Source: Clostridiales bacterium (GTDB lineage: Bacteria; Bacillota; Clostridia; Oscillospirales; Oscillospiraceae). Taken from it: a DNA stretch of 49,020 nt. The notes below the pieces were generated by a model. That model did no database searches. It worked only from the letters and a program-made list of their open reading frames with translations, and was not told where the DNA came from. Every line of letters begins with the position of its first letter. Position 1 is the stretch's first letter. Positions 42,094 through 48,894 of the stretch are shown piece by piece. The stretch lies in contig JALFAD010000060.1 in assembly GCA_022772525.1 (NCBI GenBank), forward strand, positions 1 to 49,020, written 5' to 3'. A program made the translations under genes and the position numbers.

Positions 42094-44028
42094 ATGAAAC
42101 AATTACTTATTATCTCAAAGAAAAAAGTATTTCGCACCTATGCGGGAAGTATCTTAATTCCGTATGATGGAGCGGATGGAGATTCACTCAAGGAATGGGT
42201 ATCTGCTCGGTATAACATGTCAATGGTTAAGACCCAGAAGGTTGCAAAATCAGACATCGTTGTGCTGACGGTTGTTGAAAAGCAGCATTGTGTACAGGGC
42301 GAGTATATTTCCATTGCTAAGGCGATTGAGCTGATAGACAACGAAAATGAGCCGCTGCGCAATTACCTCAATAATCTGCGTGTAGAATTTGACATTCAGC
42401 TCGAGTATGGCGTTCAGAACGGGAAAATTATTAACATAATGGATCTTCCGGTGGAAAGCAAAGGCTTGCAATGTGACTGTGTATGCCCGGGGTGCGGAGG
42501 ACGATTGGTCGCGCGTAAAGGTGCAAAGAAAAAGCACCACTTTGCGCATTATAACGAACCGTGCAATCTAGTCGCTGCTCAGCAAACGGCGTTACACATG
42601 CTTGCAAAAGAAATCATCGAAGAAGAAAAGAGTTTTCTATTTCCGGGATATTCTGTCTCACGCAAAGATTTAAAATGGGCGCCTGACTATCAGCCTTACG
42701 ACTATTATCAAATGCCGGAATTGCAATATAGAGAACCATATAGAGCAAAATGCGAATCGGTTACTCTGGAGCGAAAGATATCTGATTTTGTTCCTGATAT
42801 CATTGTGAGTGTAAGAGGTAAGATTTGCCTTATAGAAATTGCGGTCACTCACTTCGTGGACGAGGAAAAACAGAAGAAAATTGAATCTGTTGGGTTACCT
42901 ATGGTTGAGGTGGACTTGAGCTCACTTCACGGGCAATCGCTTTCTCGTGAGGTAATCAGGGATGTTTTGGTAAATCAAACCAATGGCAAAACATGGGTAT
43001 ATAATCCTCTGCGTAAAGAAGCACTGGTTTGGGCGGCATCTGAGTATCAAAGAAGATATGATGCTTTGGTTGAAGCAGAAGAAAAGAAGCTGGCGGAGAG
43101 AAAACGGAAGGCAGAGCAATCGAAACAGAAACGCACTGAAGCAACGACTGTGGTTGAGGAACTTATGCGTCCGGAAAACTATAAAAAGGCAATCTTGGAG
43201 CTACGATCGGACAAGGCCTTTAATGCAGTGTTAAGTAACCTGAGTTTTCGAAGGGCAATTTCGGATCAGCTGCCGTTTTTTGTGGACATTCCAATTACAG
43301 GGGAAATGGTTTTTGCGTGTGACCGTAGAGTTTGGCAATCTGCAATTTTTGATAAATTCATCTATAATCGCGCAGAAGGTAGCGATGGATATACAAGGTA
43401 CAGTAACGATAAAATACACGGATGTGTCAAAAAGTATATGCCATTCGTACCGATTAACTGGAAGTTAGCCTATGGAGTAAATGTGAATCTTGGAAATGGA
43501 TGGCGTAAGCTAACGCTGTTATACGATGTAATTGAAAAATATATCGAATACTTAATCTACATTGGCTTTTTGGAAAAAGTTGATTATCGTGCAGGTATTG
43601 TAACCAGGACACACTCATTGATTCCTCCAAATGAAAAAGAGGCAAGGCTTTTAGAAAACGCAATAAGGAGATGTGACTGCTACAGTCCTCTTATTGATGA
43701 TGAGATCGAAGCCACCCTATGTCCGTCGGAGGTGTGTTCGGGCGGATATTACAATACCAGGGGTGGAGGATTTGAGGCGCAAGATCATTCGTCTGGTGAT
43801 CCGATACTTAGAGGAATCGAAAATAGACAAGACGCAGAGCGAGAAATTGGGTATGGAGATGCGCAGAATCATAATTTTGAAAGTGGAGAACCATTCTTTG
43901 ATTGCTTTGGGAAACGCTGGGTCGTTTGCAAATGCTGTGGTCAAATTAAACGAGAAGATGAGATGAAATCGTATGGTGGCAGAGGGAGTGAAAACAAGGG
44001 AATCTGCAATGAATGCTCGGGGTGGTAA
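42094..44028 (+). CDS. CoiA-like zinc-ribbon nuclease in the DrmC position
   Basis: 644 residues. A zinc-ribbon CDCVCPGCGGRLVARKG followed by HHFAHY (about residues 127-152) is the competence protein CoiA signature. A PD-(D/E)xK-type nuclease core follows, SDFVPDIIVSVRGKICLIEI with AVTHFVDEEKQ (about 230-262), then a charged coiled-coil stretch (EAEEKKLAERKRKAEQSKQK). A C-terminal CKCCGQ ... CNECSGW finger closes the protein. It occupies the place of the phospholipase-D-family DrmC of known DISARM loci, which is not found here, so it may supply nuclease activity. The start at 42094 has GAGG upstream; ATG 42046 is an alternative. Last gene of the operon. Confidence 0.72.
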   Translation: MKQLLIISKKKVFRTYAGSILIPYDGADGDSLKEWVSARYNMSMVKTQKVAKSDIVVLTVVEKQHCVQGEYISIAKAIELIDNENEPLRNYLNNLRVEFDIQLEYGVQNGKIINIMDLPVESKGLQCDCVCPGCGGRLVARKGAKKKHHFAHYNEPCNLVAAQQTALHMLAKEIIEEEKSFLFPGYSVSRKDLKWAPDYQPYDYYQMPELQYREPYRAKCESVTLERKISDFVPDIIVSVRGKICLIEIAVTHFVDEEKQKKIESVGLPMVEVDLSSLHGQSLSREVIRDVLVNQTNGKTWVYNPLRKEALVWAASEYQRRYDALVEAEEKKLAERKRKAEQSKQKRTEATTVVEELMRPENYKKAILELRSDKAFNAVLSNLSFRRAISDQLPFFVDIPITGEMVFACDRRVWQSAIFDKFIYNRAEGSDGYTRYSNDKIHGCVKKYMPFVPINWKLAYGVNVNLGNGWRKLTLLYDVIEKYIEYLIYIGFLEKVDYRAGIVTRTHSLIPPNEKEARLLENAIRRCDCYSPLIDDEIEATLCPSEVCSGGYYNTRGGGFEAQDHSSGDPILRGIENRQDAEREIGYGDAQNHNFESGEPFFDCFGKRWVVCKCCGQIKREDEMKSYGGRGSENKGICNECSGW

Positions 44029-44071
44029 GGAGAGATGCTATGAAGAAGATTATGCTTACTGCTGTGTGTAA

Positions 44072-44353
44072 AGCCTGCCACCCAGATCTGAAAGAGAATA
44101 TGAGAACCCCATTGAACATGCTTGTGACATACAGGAAAAGCAGTCTTGGATTGCTAACGGCCGGCAGAAACCGGTTGAGATGTGCGACAGTGCAAGGGAG
44201 AGTATGTCGGCCTTTGTAATGGCACTGGCCCACGGTGGTACCGCTTTCCACGACGACTGGATGAAGAACCCCAAGTCTACCATGATAAGCTGTAACGACA
44301 GCTTCCGGCCTGTCAGGCTCTACATTGAAGCTATGGACAAAAACGCTGAATAA
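44072..44353 (+). pseudogene. Remnant of an unknown gene
   Basis: The frame ending at 44353 reads ENPIEHACDIQEKQSW, NGRQKPVEMCDSARESMSAF, VMALAHG and RPVRLYIEAMDKNAE, a protein-like C-terminus with no start codon of its own. A different frame begins at ATG 44040 (MKKIMLTAVCKAC) after AGGAGAG and ends at 44219. The two together look like a frame-disrupted or fused gene at the right border of the defence island. No family recognised. Confidence 0.45.
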
Positions 44354-44360
44354 ACACAAA

Positions 44361-44392
44361 ACGGCGCTGAGAGGACTGGCTCTCAGCGCCGT
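44361..44392. terminator. Strong hairpin terminator between convergent units
   Basis: A 13-bp perfect stem ACGGCGCTGAGAG / CTCTCAGCGCCGT with loop GACTGG. The T-tail is on the minus strand (TTTTGTG), so it mainly ends the DUF6809-like gene at 44428 and can also stop read-through from the DISARM operon. Confidence 0.75.
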
Positions 44393-44400
44393 AAACATTG

Positions 44401-44423
44401 CACCGCTATAAACAAAGAAAAGG
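44401..44423 (+). repeat. Direct repeat copy 2 (right edge of DISARM island)
   Basis: 23 bp identical to copy 1 at 31664-31686, same orientation. It lies between the terminator hairpin and the stop codon of the convergent 44428 gene. Confidence 0.8.
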
Positions 44424-44427
44424 CTTT

Positions 44428-44769
44428 TCACAGAACGCCGGTATCGGATGATTCTTGGGCAGTCTCCTTTGAAAACAACTCCTGCAGCAAGTGTGCGCCG
44501 TAAAGCAGACCGTCATGGAAGGCTTTGCGTTCGTAGGCGGTGCACAGTTGGCAGCAGCGGGTAAAGACGGCATTGTTATCGTCCAGAGGTAGGGATTCCA
44601 GAAAAGACTCCAATTCTTTGAAACCGTTCCTAATTTCCGGCGGGTCGGATTCATGGGACTCGCAATAGACTTGGTAGAGCTGATCGAGAACGGTTTCAGC
44701 GTCGCCGTTCCCAGGGTCAAAAGGATGGTCGCGTGTGTAGGATTTCAATGTTTCGGCAAAGGATTGCAA
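44428..44769 (-). CDS. Small helical protein, DUF6809-like (paralog A)
   Basis: 113 residues, all-helical, acidic. It aligns with the protein at 48222-48518: both have DRDHP/DTHP-type start, GDA(E/D)(T/S)VL(D/N)xLY, GF(K/H)EL, a Cys-x-x-Cys near residue 80 (CCQLC here), and a final helix with an F-x-x-G-x-x-x-G-x-x-L-x-(Q/R)-E-L motif. I place it with the DUF6809 family common in Clostridia; function unknown. The start is TTG 44769, 7-8 nt after AGGAGG. It has its own promoter. Confidence 0.8.
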   Translation of the reverse strand: MQSFAETLKSYTRDHPFDPGNGDAETVLDQLYQVYCESHESDPPEIRNGFKELESFLESLPLDDNNAVFTRCCQLCTAYERKAFHDGLLYGAHLLQELFSKETAQESSDTGVL

Positions 44770-44796
44770 GAAAACACCTCCTAAAAAGTTTGTGTG

Positions 44797-44825
44797 ATAT
44801 TACCTTGGGAGTGCGGATATTGCAA
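44797..44825 (-). promoter_or_regulatory. Promoter of DUF6809-like paralog A
   Basis: On the minus strand TTGCAA, 17 bp, TAATAT, followed by a leader CACACAAACTTTTTAGGAGG that is nearly identical to that of paralog B. Confidence 0.75.
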
Positions 44826-44849
44826 GTCCTTTCTCAAAAGTATCGGAAA

Positions 44850-45374
44850 TTATACTCCATAGGTTCCTGTGAGTGGATCTTGGAATAACGGGACCTGCGG
44901 CGGCGCGAAAGTGAACACTACGAACAGCAGCCCGATCAGACAGATGGCAGCGAAAGCAAGCCGGGGGTACTTGCATGGCAGCCAATCTTTTTTGAATGCC
45001 CACCATTCAAAGAGAAAGACAAGCAGTGCGGTGATATAGAAAATGGCAATATTGATCCAGTCTGGGGATTTGCCGAATGCTCCGTTGTAGGTGTAAAACA
45101 GCACCGGAATCAGCATCAGTCCCAGCAGGATTTCCGCCAGCTTGACATACCAGTAGTTTTCCTGATCCTTGAAAAACAGCCGCTGAACTACTGCAAACAG
45201 AAATAGCGGCCAGAACAGCAGCTTCATATGCTCCCATGTGGATTCATTGACCCCGGAAAAGGGCGAAACCAGGATGTTCCCGCCTGTCCAATCGTACAAA
45301 AAGTGCAGGATCGTGCCGCCAAAAGTGACGAAAGCAAATCCTGCCGCTTGCCAAAGAATTGACCGTTGTTTCAT
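44850..45374 (-). CDS. DUF6512 family membrane protein
   Basis: 174 residues with five hydrophobic helices. The signature stretch near the N-terminus, GGTILHFLYDWTGG and SGVNESTWEHMKLLFWPLFL, marks the DUF6512 family of integral membrane proteins. Its function is not known. ATG 45374 has GAGGTGGGG upstream; the frame is open further, across a weaker in-frame ATG at 45422. It lies between direct repeat copies 2 and 3 with paralog A. Confidence 0.82.
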   Translation of the reverse strand: MKQRSILWQAAGFAFVTFGGTILHFLYDWTGGNILVSPFSGVNESTWEHMKLLFWPLFLFAVVQRLFFKDQENYWYVKLAEILLGLMLIPVLFYTYNGAFGKSPDWINIAIFYITALLVFLFEWWAFKKDWLPCKYPRLAFAAICLIGLLFVVFTFAPPQVPLFQDPLTGTYGV

Positions 45375-45430
45375 AGCCCCACCTCGACCTCGTGATACAA
45401 GCAGTTTATGCGAAGAACACATCTATTTGT

Positions 45431-45451
45431 ACCGCTATAAACAAAGAAAAG
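45431..45451 (+). repeat. Direct repeat copy 3
   Basis: 21 bp identical to positions 2-22 of copies 1 and 2 (ACCGCTATAAACAAAGAAAAG), same orientation, located between the divergent DUF6512 and alpha/beta hydrolase genes. Confidence 0.75.
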
Positions 45452-45453
45452 TC

Positions 45454-45482
45454 TTTCCGCTTGCCGGTGGATGTGATAGAAT
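45454..45482 (+). promoter_or_regulatory. Candidate promoter of the alpha/beta hydrolase operon
   Basis: TTTCCG, 17 bp, TAGAAT with an upstream TG (TGATAGAAT); it begins 3 bp after repeat copy 3. Repeat copy 4 lies in the resulting leader. Confidence 0.5.
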
Positions 45483-45537
45483 AAGGGGTAAGAATGGAAG
45501 GATCCTGTGAAGAAAGCGTAGTGACAGCCAAAAACTG

Positions 45538-45560
45538 CACCGCCAAAAACAAAGAAAAAC
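45538..45560 (+). repeat. Direct repeat copy 4 (degenerate)
   Basis: CACCGCCAAAAACAAAGAAA plus AAC, 19 of 23 bases as in copies 1 and 2, same orientation; preceded by AAAAACTG, close to the AAAAACTA before copy 1. Confidence 0.6.
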
Positions 45561-45592
45561 GTCGGATTCTTCTTCCTCCAAAAGGTGATACC

Positions 45593-46402
45593 ATGCTGTA
45601 TAACGCAAAAAACGGAACGATTCATATTGGCAATACGGAAATGGACTATATCCGCTTTGGCACCGGCGGGAAAGTCTTGGTGATGCTTCCCGGCTTGGGG
45701 GATGGTCTGCGCAGCGTGAAAGGCACGGCGCTGCCCATGGCGGTTGCGTACCGTGGGTTTGCCAAGGAGTTCACGGTCTATGCTTTCAGCCGGAAGAATG
45801 GGCTGCCCGAAGGCTATACCACAAAGGAAATGGCGGCGGATCAGGCGGCAGCTATGGAACTGCTGGGCATCCCCAAAGCGGACGTGCTGGGTGTTTCCAT
45901 GGGTGGCATGATTGCCCAGTATCTTGCCATTGATTACCCGGAAATGGTGGGCAAGCTGACTTTGGCGGTCACCTCCGCCAGACCAAATCCGATTCTGACA
46001 GAATCCATTGGGGAGTGGGTGTCCTGCGCCAAACGGGGTGACCATACCGCGTTCATGGACAGCAATGTGCGGCGAATCTATTCGGAGGCGTATTACCGCA
46101 AAAACAGGTGGCTGGTTCCCATCATGGGCAAGCTGACGAAACCAAAGTCCTATGACCGATTTTTCATTCAGGCGGATGCCTGCCTGAAACACAATGCATT
46201 TGATGATCTGTATCAAATTCAGGCCCCAACGCTTGTCATCGGCGGTGAACACGACAACGTTCTGGGTGGCGGCGCATCCCGAGAGATTGCGGCCCAAATC
46301 CCCGGCGCGGAGCTTCGGATGTACGAACAGTGGGGTCACGGCTTGTATGAAGAAGCAGGGGATTTTAACCAGACGGCTCTGCACTTTTTGGACGCTTTCT
46401 GA
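45593..46402 (+). CDS. Alpha/beta hydrolase
   Basis: 269-residue alpha/beta hydrolase fold protein. Nucleophile elbow GVSMGGMIAQYLA (Ser), oxyanion region MLPGLGDGLRSVKG, acid in IGGEHDNVLGG, catalytic His in QWGHGLYEE. The cap domain (about residues 130-190) is helical. Substrate not deducible; similar proteins are esterases, peptidases or thioesterases. ATG 45593 with AAAGGTG upstream; the in-frame extension back to 45494 has no ribosome site and overlaps repeat copy 4. First of a run of small same-strand genes. Confidence 0.88.
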   Translation: MLYNAKNGTIHIGNTEMDYIRFGTGGKVLVMLPGLGDGLRSVKGTALPMAVAYRGFAKEFTVYAFSRKNGLPEGYTTKEMAADQAAAMELLGIPKADVLGVSMGGMIAQYLAIDYPEMVGKLTLAVTSARPNPILTESIGEWVSCAKRGDHTAFMDSNVRRIYSEAYYRKNRWLVPIMGKLTKPKSYDRFFIQADACLKHNAFDDLYQIQAPTLVIGGEHDNVLGGGASREIAAQIPGAELRMYEQWGHGLYEEAGDFNQTALHFLDAF

Positions 46403-46415
46403 TAAGGAGACGGAA

Positions 46416-46763
46416 ATGACCAACGATAAAGTATTTGCCATGTCCTTTGCAAAAGTGTATCCCATGCTGATTGCCAAGGCAGAGCGGAAGGGGCGCAGCC
46501 GGGACGAGGTGTTTGCGGTCACCGCATGGCTGACGGGGTACACAAATGCGCAGCTGGAAGAACTGCTGTGCTCGGATATCACCTACGGTGACTTCTTTCG
46601 CAACGCCCCGGCGCTGAACCCCGCGCGAAAGCAGATCAAAGGCTCCATCTGCGGCGTGAGGGTGGAGACCATCGAAGATCCGCTGATGCAGGAGATTCGT
46701 ATTCTTGACAAGCTGGTGGACGAGCTTGCCAAGGGAAAGCCGATGGAAAAAATCATGAGGTGA
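46416..46763 (+). CDS. DUF2200 family protein
   Basis: 115-residue protein matching DUF2200 throughout: FAMSFAKVYPMLIAKAERKG, AWLTGYTNAQLEELL, NPARKQIKGSICGVRVETIE, ILDKLVDELAKGKPMEKIMR. Function unknown. AAGGAGA precedes the ATG, 13 bp after the hydrolase stop; it overlaps nothing and leads into the DUF1801 gene five bases later. Confidence 0.9.
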   Translation: MTNDKVFAMSFAKVYPMLIAKAERKGRSRDEVFAVTAWLTGYTNAQLEELLCSDITYGDFFRNAPALNPARKQIKGSICGVRVETIEDPLMQEIRILDKLVDELAKGKPMEKIMR

Positions 46764-46768
46764 CAACA

Positions 46769-47176
46769 ATGTGGACCTGTCCAAAATGCGGAAGGAACTT
46801 CCGTAACATCAATCAGAACCATTACTGCGGAAAAGCGCCGGAGACCATCGAGGAATATATCCGGGAGCAGCCGGAAGCGGTGCAGCCGATCCTGTGGCAG
46901 CTTCAGGAAACCATCCATGCGGCGATTCCCGAGGCAAAGGAGAAGATTTCCTGGAGTATGCCCACCTTCTGGAAGGGGCGCAACCTGATCCAGTTCGCGG
47001 CATCCCAAAAGCATATCGGACTGTATCCCGGTCCCGAGGCGGTGGAAGCCTTTGCTGACCGACTGGCATCGTTTCCCACCAGCAAGGGCACGATCCGCCT
47101 GCCGCTGAATCAGCCTATGCCGCTGGAACTGATTGCCGACATTGCCCGGTGGTGCGAGGAAAACAATGGAAAATAG
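46769..47176 (+). CDS. DUF1801 (YdhG-like) protein with zinc ribbon
   Basis: 135 residues. The N-terminus is a small zinc-finger-like stretch, WTCPKCGRNFRNINQNHYC; the rest is a DUF1801 / YjbR-like fold: YIREQPEAVQPILWQLQETI, ISWSMPTFWKG, LIQFAASQKHIGLYPG, and RLPLNQPMPLELI. Role unknown. ATG 46769 has GAGGTG at good spacing; GTG 46760 is the alternative. It overlaps the next gene by 11 bases. Confidence 0.88.
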   Translation: MWTCPKCGRNFRNINQNHYCGKAPETIEEYIREQPEAVQPILWQLQETIHAAIPEAKEKISWSMPTFWKGRNLIQFAASQKHIGLYPGPEAVEAFADRLASFPTSKGTIRLPLNQPMPLELIADIARWCEENNGK

Positions 47177-47615
47177 CTGGAAGAATTACCGATTTGGTTT
47201 CGATGTTGGCGCGGCGGTGCTGTTCGCGGCAATTATGCTGCCGAATATTTACTGGTTCTCGGTTCCTGCGCCCAATGATATTCTAAGAGGAGCGTCCGTT
47301 ACGCCGACGATAGACACCATTGGTTCTGTGTTTCAGATGCTGATGATCGGGCTGCTCTGCATTCTGAAAAACACAACTGCCAGGAAACGGACAAGACTCC
47401 TGTGGGGCGTGGCAGTCTGCCACGGATTCTATTGTGCCGCCTGGATTGCCTACTACCGCGGAAACGTCACACCTGCGGTGATTCTCACCCTTTGCCTTGC
47501 GCCCTGCCTTGCCTTCGGTTTCTATTCCGTTGGGCGTAAGAATTGCCCTGCACAGATTTTTCTGGCAGGGTTCACAATCTGCCATTTGATTTACGGAATT
47601 GTCAATTTTCTATGA
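47166..47615 (+). CDS. Four-helix membrane protein, unknown
   Basis: 149 residues with four hydrophobic segments (about 10-28, 50-66, 77-95, 100-118) and a last one near the C-terminus (FLAGFTICHLIYGIVNFL). No family is recognised with certainty. Its ATG lies inside the end of the DUF1801 gene, and it is followed 9 bp later by the SGNH hydrolase gene, so it belongs to the same operon. Confidence 0.75.
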   Translation: MENSWKNYRFGFDVGAAVLFAAIMLPNIYWFSVPAPNDILRGASVTPTIDTIGSVFQMLMIGLLCILKNTTARKRTRLLWGVAVCHGFYCAAWIAYYRGNVTPAVILTLCLAPCLAFGFYSVGRKNCPAQIFLAGFTICHLIYGIVNFL

Positions 47616-47624
47616 GGTAACGCG

Positions 47625-48185
47625 ATGCGAATGCTGTGCTATGGAGATTCCAACACCTATGGTTATGACCCAAGGGGCTTTTTTGGTGGCCGCTACCCAA
47701 AGGAGAGCCGCTGGGTGGATATTCTGGTGCAGCGCACCGGGTGGGAAATCCGGAATGAGGGACAGAATGGAAGGGAGATTCCCAGTCGTCCGTTTCAGTA
47801 TCAGCGTGCCGGGGAGCTGCTGGCGCAGAGTGCGCCGGATGTCTTCACTGTCATGCTGGGGACCAACGATCTGCTCCGGGGCTATTCTGCCGTAGAAACC
47901 AGCTCCCGCATGGAAGCGTTTTTGCGCTACCTTCAACCCAAGTGCGGGCGGCTTCTGCTGATTGCCCTGCCGCCCATGAAACGGGGCGCGTGGGTTACGG
48001 AAGAAAACCTGATCGCGGAATCCGTGAAACTGGCAGAAGCGTATCAAGTCCTGTCTCAAAAGCTGGGCATCGCCTTCGTGAATGCCGGGCAGTGGAATGT
48101 GGAGCTCACATTCGATGGCGTCCATTTCACGGAAGCAGGACACCGTGCTTTTGCCGAGGGACTCTATGCGTACCTGACGAAATAA
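47625..48185 (+). CDS. SGNH/GDSL-family hydrolase
   Basis: 186-residue SGNH hydrolase (lipase/esterase fold). All blocks are visible: MLCYGDSNTYGYDP (block I, catalytic Ser), NEGQNGRE (block II Gly), MLGTNDLLRG (block III Asn), DGVHFTEAGHRAFAE (block V Asp and His). No signal peptide, so cytosolic. Relatives deacetylate or deacylate sugars and esters; the substrate is unknown. GAGGTAAC lies before the ATG. Last gene of the operon. Confidence 0.92.
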   Translation: MRMLCYGDSNTYGYDPRGFFGGRYPKESRWVDILVQRTGWEIRNEGQNGREIPSRPFQYQRAGELLAQSAPDVFTVMLGTNDLLRGYSAVETSSRMEAFLRYLQPKCGRLLLIALPPMKRGAWVTEENLIAESVKLAEAYQVLSQKLGIAFVNAGQWNVELTFDGVHFTEAGHRAFAEGLYAYLTK

Positions 48186-48188
48186 GCA

Positions 48189-48216
48189 AGACCAGAAGCC
48201 TACATGGCTCCTGGTC
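48189..48216. terminator. Hairpin between SGNH gene and DUF6809-like paralog B
   Basis: GACCAGAAGCC / GGCTCCTGGTC with a short loop and one mismatch, followed by AATTTCT. It sits between convergent genes and may serve both; T-tail weak. Confidence 0.5.
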
Positions 48217-48221
48217 AATTT

Positions 48222-48518
48222 CTATTCCGCCAGCTCCCGCGCCAGCAGCATTCCGATCTGCACTCCGTGGACAAACCCTGACCGCTCGTGGTCACGGCAC
48301 AGGAAACACACTGGGTTGATGATCTCGTCCATCTTCTCCAGCGGCACCCCGTTCATCAGCTGGTACAGCTCGTGAAATCCAGCTTTGATCTGTGCGTCCG
48401 CCATGGGGTTGCACTCGCTATAGGCTTCATAGAGAAGGTTCAGAACAGAATCCGCGTCCCCCAAATCTGGGGGATGGGTGTCCAAGCGGCGGCGCAGGGC
48501 GGACAGGTATTCGGTCAT
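48222..48518 (-). CDS. Small helical protein, DUF6809-like (paralog B)
   Basis: 98 residues, helical: MTEYLSALRRRLDTHPPDLG, SVLNLLYEAYSE, AGFHELYQLMNGVPLEKM, CFLCRDHERSGFVHGVQIGM. Homologous over its length to the protein at 44428-44769, including the CxxC and the terminal helix. Function unknown. ATG 48518 has AGGAGG 8 nt upstream; the upstream in-frame extension is non-coding leader. It lies just inside the point where the next mobile element seems to begin. Confidence 0.82.
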   Translation of the reverse strand: MTEYLSALRRRLDTHPPDLGDADSVLNLLYEAYSECNPMADAQIKAGFHELYQLMNGVPLEKMDEIINPVCFLCRDHERSGFVHGVQIGMLLARELAE

Positions 48519-48546
48519 AAGAAACACCTCCTGAAAAGTTTGTGTG

Positions 48547-48575
48547 ATGCTACCTCTGACTGGGAAAAATAGCAA
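48547..48575 (-). promoter_or_regulatory. Promoter of DUF6809-like paralog B
   Basis: On the minus strand TTGCTA, 17 bp, TAGCAT, followed by CACACAAACTTTTCAGGAGG, matching the leader of paralog A at all but one base. Confidence 0.75.
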
Positions 48576-48637
48576 GTCTAATTTACAAATTATTCCAAAA
48601 CAGTTTTCAATTTCGACTTAGGGAGCAATTTGGGATA

Positions 48638-48646
48638 TGGTATAAT
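48638..48646 (+). promoter_or_regulatory. Candidate extended -10 promoter of the HTH gene leader
   Basis: TGGTATAAT is a perfect TATAAT with extended -10 TG; no convincing -35 box is seen. It would start a leader of roughly 240 nt. Confidence 0.5.
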
Positions 48647-48711
48647 CATGGTGTAGCATAGCGCAAAAAACGGACAGGAAGTGAAGCCGATTGCAGGAAA
48701 GCAAAATACAT

Positions 48712-48798
48712 AATCCCGCACAGCACCGCGCAAATGCAGCCGCGCGAACAGAGGGTGGCACTTTGCGCTGTATGTCTGTGCGGGGATTTTTGCTTCCG
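48712..48798 (+). ncRNA. Structured leader with terminator-like hairpin
   Basis: The ends AATCCCGCACAG and CTGTGCGGGGATT pair and are followed by TTTTGC; nested inside, GCGCAAA pairs with TTTGCGC and CCGCGC words repeat. A terminator-like structure placed between promoter and gene suggests transcription attenuation of the downstream HTH gene. A short reading frame GTG AAG CCG ATT... (10 codons, 48681-48713) lies just before it and could be a leader peptide. Class of RNA not recognised. Confidence 0.45.
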
Positions 48799-48894
48799 GG
48801 CTATGACGCGCTATGCACCTATTCTAAAAAACGAAGGAGCTGATGAACATGGAGGCAGTTATCAACCATCGCGGACAAGAACCATGGAGGGTGA

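Noticed and set aside
44401..45560. The four short repeats as a CRISPR array
   Set aside because: Distances between copies are 12.7 kb, 1 kb and 0.1 kb and contain genes; no regular spacers and no cas genes.
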